In this document: positions 7,318-10,279 of the stretch, piece after piece
Layout: each line of letters begins with the position of its first letter
Numbering within the stretch: position 1 is the stretch's first letter
From: Desulfobacterales bacterium
Lineage (GTDB): Bacteria > Desulfobacterota > Desulfobacteria > Desulfobacterales > ETH-SRB1
Direction: 5' to 3'
Assembly: GCA_030017395.1 (NCBI GenBank)
Contig: JASEIZ010000046.1
Location: 1-10,279, forward strand
DNA length: 10,279 nucleotides
Made by a program: the position numbers and the translations under genes
Notes under the pieces: generated by a model
Seen by the model: the letters and a program-made list of their open reading frames with translations, nothing else
Told to the model about the DNA's origin: nothing
Database searches by the model: none

Positions 7318-7615
7318 TTCACGGTTGTCGGTTTACAGTTCACACTTTTTTCAATAAACTATGGTGAACGTTCACGGAACGTTGAAATTAGAAATTGGAA
7401 ATTTGGCCTTCATGCTTTCACGCGGCGCACCTGCTGCGACGTGTCGCTATCACGGCGAGAGCGCCTGCGCTGCACGTGTGCTGTTCTTACCAATTTCTAA
7501 TTTCCAATTTCTATTTTAATCTCTTCCCAATTTCTACTTCCCAATTTCAAGTTTCAAGCCCCACCACGGGGCTACGAAGCATGTTAACCGCTAACTGTAA
7601 ACCGTCAACCGTGAA
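7318..7615. repeat. 23-bp inverted repeat enclosing the second dispersed repeat (msbA-lptF spacer)
   Basis: The spacer from 7266 to 7618 (353 bp) has no gene. Its arms, 7318-7340 (beginning TTCACGGTTGTCGG) and 7593-7615 (ending CCGTCAACCGTGAA), are reverse complements at 22 of 23 positions. Inside lie a perfect 12-bp palindrome GTGAACGTTCAC (7364-7375) and the whole of repeat copy 2 (7377-7575). The right arm ends four bases before the msbA stop codon (TAA, 7619-7621). The left arm is preceded by another TTCACGG word, again giving an iterated look. No transposase frame is present. Confidence 0.8.
7377..7575. repeat. AT-rich dispersed repeat, copy 2, with GC-rich insertion
   Basis: This is the second copy of the element at 4666-4808, in the same orientation. 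It differs mainly by a 64-bp centre (7419-7482), where copy 1 has only five bases. That centre is about 70% G+C by hand count, against AT-rich flanks. It contains two similar stretches (about 7424-7448 and 7461-7482, both running from GCGC through CTGC to CGTGT), as if a short unit had been duplicated. At the msbA-proximal end a small perfect hairpin, AGCCCC-ACCAC-GGGGCT (7557-7573), is degenerate in copy 1. Confidence 0.85.
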
Positions 7616-7618
7616 CAG

Positions 7619-9379
7619 TTACTCATTGCTATTGCTAAACTGCATCTGATAGAGCTTATAAAATTCTCCCCGACGAGCGATCAGTTCTTCCTGTTTCCCT
7701 TCTTCCACAATCCTGCCGTTTACAATTACCACTATCCTGTGCGCATAATCAATGGTTGAAAGCCTGTGAGCAATTACAAAGGTAGTGCGGCCCTTCATCA
7801 GATTTTCAAGCGCCTTCTGAACAAGCATTTCAGACTCTGTGTCCAGTGATGAGGTTGCCTCGTCGAGGATTAATACAGGAGCATCCTTTAACAGCGCCCT
7901 GGCTATGCATATACGCTGTTTTTCTCCGCCTGACAGGCGCGCGCCAAGCTCTCCGATTATTGTGTCGTATTTATCAGGAAAACCCTGTATAAAATCATAA
8001 GCATAGGCGGCTTTTGCCGCATTTTCAATATCTTCTTGAGATGCGTTTTGGTTCCCGTAAGCGATATTGTTTCTCACGGTATCATTAAAAAGTATGGGTT
8101 CCTGCGTTACGATTGCGATTTGCTTGCGAAGTGACAATATTGATGCCTTTCGGATATCGATCCCGTCAAAAAGGATTGCCCCTTTAGTTACATCGTAAAA
8201 TCTCGGTATCAGATTAACGAGAGATGTCTTCCCGCCACCGCTCATTCCAACTAAAGCCAGTATCTCTCCGGCTTTAACATCAAGGTTGATGTTTTTTAAT
8301 ACCATTTCCTCATCATATTTAAAAAAAACATTGTCAAATGTTACGCAGTGGGGCATGGATTGGATTTTTACAGGGTTGGCATCTTCTGCGATCTCCGATT
8401 TTCTGTCTATGATGTCAAAAACCCTGTCTGAAGCCGCAAGCCCCTGCTGAATAGCATTGTTAAGACCGCTTAATTTTCTTACAGGGTCATACAGCATAAG
8501 AACTGCAGCCATAAAAGAAAAAAATGTTCCGGGTGTTGATGTGCCGGAAATCACTTTTGAACCGCCGTACCATATAATAAAGGCTATTCCGAGCCCTCCA
8601 AGAAACTCCATGATAGGCGATGAAAGGGAGTTCGCTATAACCGACTTCATCTCAAGTTTAAAAATATTGAGACCTTTTTCATGAAAACGTTTCTTTTCAT
8701 ACGACTCCATTCCAAAAGCTTTTACTATCTTGTTGCCCGACAAGGTTTCATGCAGGAAAGAACTCATATCCGCCATCGCCTCCTGGCAACCTGTGCTGAC
8801 TTTGCGCACACGCCTTCCAAATTGCACAACAGGGATAAAGGCAATCGGTAAAATTATAAATGCGAACATCGCCATCTTCCAGTCCCGGTAAAATATAACT
8901 ATTGTTAAGCCTACTATGGTAAAGACATCTTTTAATGCTCCTGTTACAGCGGTGGATACCATGCCTTTAATAACACCTACATCGTTTGTGATGCGAGACA
9001 TCAGGACTCCGGTTTTTTCTTTATGAAAAAAAGAAATCGGAAGATCCTGAATACGGTCGTAAAGACTGTTTCTAAGCCTCATTATAACGCTCTCTCCCAC
9101 ATAATTCATAAGGTAGGTCTGGTAAAACATTCCAAGCCCCCGCAAAAGATATATAATAATAACTGCGAGTGGAATCAGCATTAACATATTGCTGTCTTTA
9201 TTGAAAAATATATCATCAAGCGCGGGTTTTACTAAAAAGGCTGTAGCAGAGGTTGCAACAGCTATAACCAGCATACATACCATTGCGAGAAACAGCCTGA
9301 ACCAGTTGTCCTTTATAAGCGCAAGCAGCCGCCTGTTTTTGTCGTTCTTTATAAGCGATGATAAAGTTTTTTTTATCAT
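7619..9379 (-). CDS. msbA: Lipid A export ATP-binding/permease protein MsbA
   Basis: MsbA is a homodimeric ABC exporter that flips core-lipid A from the inner to the outer leaflet of the inner membrane. At 586 residues it matches the family (E. coli 582). The membrane domain fills about residues 25-310. The nucleotide-binding domain follows, with Walker A GMSGGGKT (378-385), Q-loop VTQEPILF (Q426), signature LSGGEKQR (482-489), Walker B VLILDE (502-507, catalytic E507), D-loop SSLD and H-loop H538 in VIAHRLS. All catalytic elements are intact. The ATG at 9377-9379 has only a weak AGGGA five bases upstream, and that sequence is part of a short direct repeat shared with the end of the preceding gene. 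Neighbouring lpxB and lptFG fix it as MsbA rather than a general multidrug exporter. Confidence 0.93.
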   Translation of the reverse strand: MIKKTLSSLIKNDKNRRLLALIKDNWFRLFLAMVCMLVIAVATSATAFLVKPALDDIFFNKDSNMLMLIPLAVIIIYLLRGLGMFYQTYLMNYVGESVIMRLRNSLYDRIQDLPISFFHKEKTGVLMSRITNDVGVIKGMVSTAVTGALKDVFTIVGLTIVIFYRDWKMAMFAFIILPIAFIPVVQFGRRVRKVSTGCQEAMADMSSFLHETLSGNKIVKAFGMESYEKKRFHEKGLNIFKLEMKSVIANSLSSPIMEFLGGLGIAFIIWYGGSKVISGTSTPGTFFSFMAAVLMLYDPVRKLSGLNNAIQQGLAASDRVFDIIDRKSEIAEDANPVKIQSMPHCVTFDNVFFKYDEEMVLKNINLDVKAGEILALVGMSGGGKTSLVNLIPRFYDVTKGAILFDGIDIRKASILSLRKQIAIVTQEPILFNDTVRNNIAYGNQNASQEDIENAAKAAYAYDFIQGFPDKYDTIIGELGARLSGGEKQRICIARALLKDAPVLILDEATSSLDTESEMLVQKALENLMKGRTTFVIAHRLSTIDYAHRIVVIVNGRIVEEGKQEELIARRGEFYKLYQMQFSNSNE

Positions 9380-9380
9380 A

Positions 9381-9411
9381 TAATCCCTGATTCCTGTTCC
9401 CTAATCCCTGA
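9381..9411 (-). repeat. Direct repeat TCAGGGATTA spanning the acyltransferase stop and the msbA leader
   Basis: On the minus strand the ten bases TCAGGGATTA occur exactly twice (9402-9411 and 9381-9390), separated by GGGAACAGGAA-like sequence of 11 bases. The first copy encodes the final residues and most of the TAG stop of the acyltransferase gene. The second ends one base before the msbA ATG and carries its only purine-rich ribosome-binding candidate, AGGGA. Confidence 0.75.
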
Positions 9412-10087
9412 CCATATTATGTCCATAATAACGGTCAGCGTCGGAGGTGATGCGATTTAGTTCATTTTCAAGCAGCATTAAGCGCTTTTTTTTCTCGTTT
9501 TTGTCGGCATCTTGTGGGACATAAATGGGATCGCCGTATACAGCCCTGCATTTTGTAAAAGGAAAGGGAAGGATAAAACGGTCCCAGCTTGCAAAAACCT
9601 TTATTTTTTTGGCGCTGTAACTGATCGGCACTATCGGGTATCCTGTTTTTTTTGCCAGAATAATTATTCCTGGCTGAACCTTGCATCTTGGGCCCTGTGG
9701 CCCGTCCGGCACAATTAAACCTGGTTTGTTTTCTTCTTTGATTTTTTTTATAAGCATTGACAGGGCACGAAGCCCGCCTTTTTTTGTGGAGCCTCGAACA
9801 GCTTCGTGTCCCTGTCTCTGAATTATCCTTGCAGCGATTTCACCGTCTTTTGACCTGCTGACCATTGCTGCTCCGTTAAGCCCTTTGCAAAGATACGCAA
9901 AAAGAAGCATCCTCGAATGCCATACCGCAAATATAACCTTTCCTGATGAAATAATCGGTTTTACTTTTTCAAGTCCTTCCCGCTCAATCTTCATTGTGCT
10001 AAAAAGAAGATCGATTAAAAGATTGCCAAATATAGCAACAAGATTCCATTTGATTTCAGAGATTCTGTTTTTCTGTTTCAATGGCAT
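9401..10087 (-). CDS. DUF374 lysophospholipid acyltransferase-like protein
   Basis: This 228-residue protein belongs to the DUF374 group of acyltransferase-like proteins, often found beside lpxB, msbA or waaA. Diagnostic pieces are VIFAVWHSRMLLF (51-63), MVSRSKDGEIAARI (75-88), VRGSTKKGGLRAL (97-109), PDGPQGPRCKVQPG (127-140) and DRFILPFPFTKC (169-180). The usual acyltransferase H-X4-D/E motif is not evident: the histidine of WHSR (H57) is followed four residues later by leucine, then phenylalanine. The chemistry may therefore differ, and the acceptor is unknown. An LPS- or lipid-linked role is inferred from context. I start at ATG 10085-10087. The frame extends to tandem GTG codons at 10115-10120, but those lie in a repeat and have no ribosome binding site, so the longer 239-residue form is less likely. 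Neither start has a clear Shine-Dalgarno sequence. Confidence 0.87.
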   Translation of the reverse strand: MPLKQKNRISEIKWNLVAIFGNLLIDLLFSTMKIEREGLEKVKPIISSGKVIFAVWHSRMLLFAYLCKGLNGAAMVSRSKDGEIAARIIQRQGHEAVRGSTKKGGLRALSMLIKKIKEENKPGLIVPDGPQGPRCKVQPGIIILAKKTGYPIVPISYSAKKIKVFASWDRFILPFPFTKCRAVYGDPIYVPQDADKNEKKKRLMLLENELNRITSDADRYYGHNMVRD

Positions 10088-10112
10088 AGTAAAAAAGTAT
10101 TTAAATTTAAAA

Positions 10113-10185
10113 TTCACCACAGAGTTGTACAGAGACCACAGAGATTTTTTATAAAAGGGCCGTTCGCTGTGTTATATGTGGTGAA
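10113..10185. repeat. Degenerate inverted repeat, ccacagag word family, between lpxB and the acyltransferase
   Basis: TTCACCAC (10113-10120) is the exact reverse complement of GTGGTGAA (10178-10185). An inner CACAG (10137-10141) pairs with CTGTG (10167-10171). The left side is made of iterated ACAGAG/CCACAGAG words. The element fills most of the 111-bp spacer and starts 13 bases beyond the lpxB stop. Confidence 0.6.
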
Positions 10186-10198
10186 ACTATCCGAAACA

Positions 10199-10279
10199 TT
10201 ACAACATATTCAAAGCAATCTCAGCGACCCGTTCTGAAGCTCCCGGTCCTCCAAGAGAATTTCTTACGCCTAAGAGTTC
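10199..10279 (-). CDS. lpxB: Lipid-A-disaccharide synthase, C-terminal end only
   Basis: Only the last 26 codons and the TAA stop (10199-10201) are inside the window. They read ELLGVRNSLGGPGASERVAEIALNML. The GGPGASERVAEIAL stretch is the characteristic C-terminal end of LpxB, which joins UDP-2,3-diacylglucosamine to lipid X to make the lipid A disaccharide. The position upstream of msbA, waaA and lpxK on the same strand agrees. The enzyme core lies beyond the right edge, so nothing can be said about its integrity or start. Confidence 0.82.
   Translation of the reverse strand, partial: ELLGVRNSLGGPGASERVAEIALNML

Noticed and set aside
7557..7573. AGCCCC/GGGGCT hairpin as an msbA terminator
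   Set aside because: On the minus strand the stem is followed by TGAAACTTG rather than a T-run, and the hairpin belongs to a dispersed repeat whose other copy has lost it.
7301..7622. CRISPR-like repeats in the msbA-lptF spacer
   Set aside because: The words recur in inverted and irregular positions with no constant repeat length or spacer length, and no cas genes are nearby.
7153..7649. Plus-strand frames across the msbA-lptF spacer
   Set aside because: They are composed of repeat sequence and antisense gene ends; the translations are low-complexity words without any domain.

Overview
The window reads as one polarised block of lipopolysaccharide (LPS) genes, all on the minus strand, so transcription runs from the right end to the left. 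In transcription order: the 3' end of lpxB, a DUF374-type acyltransferase, msbA, lptF, lptG, waaA (kdtA), lpxK, a WaaE-like family 2 glycosyltransferase, an LpxL/HtrB-type late acyltransferase, and a GxxExxY (PD-(D/E)XK-like) gene cut by the left edge. Moderately AT-rich base composition, this gene order and the style of the intergenic repeats suggest a Gram-negative bacterium of the Desulfobacterota (deltaproteobacterial, Desulfobacterales-like). That placement is inference from content, not a computed assignment.

The genes form a nearly continuous pathway. LpxB makes the tetraacyl disaccharide-1-phosphate, LpxK adds the 4'-phosphate, WaaA adds Kdo, and the LpxL-like enzyme adds a secondary acyl chain. 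The WaaE-like enzyme probably adds an inner-core sugar. MsbA flips the core-lipid A across the inner membrane, and LptF/LptG form the membrane part of the LptB2FG exporter that pulls LPS out of that membrane. The DUF374 acyltransferase-like protein is commonly found in such loci but has no settled role.

The left half is tightly packed: lpxK and the glycosyltransferase overlap by 4 bp, and the glycosyltransferase and lpxL overlap by 8 bp. In contrast, each of the six other junctions (21 to 353 bp) carries its own short degenerate repeat. Five are inverted repeats or contain them, and one is a 10-bp direct repeat. The families read like iterated words (cacgga, gaaattgg, ccaccacagag, caccaagacac, cacgaaag, ttcacggtt). 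Two spacers (lptG-waaA and msbA-lptF) hold two copies of the same roughly 140-bp element; the second copy has an extra GC-rich block and sits inside a further 23-bp inverted repeat.

These repeats touch stop codons, supply false upstream start codons, and lie next to a waaA gene that seems to lack its usual N-terminal membrane anchor. They are the most unusual part of the window. I see no tRNA, rRNA, CRISPR array, transposase or clearly novel gene system. The genes themselves are conventional.
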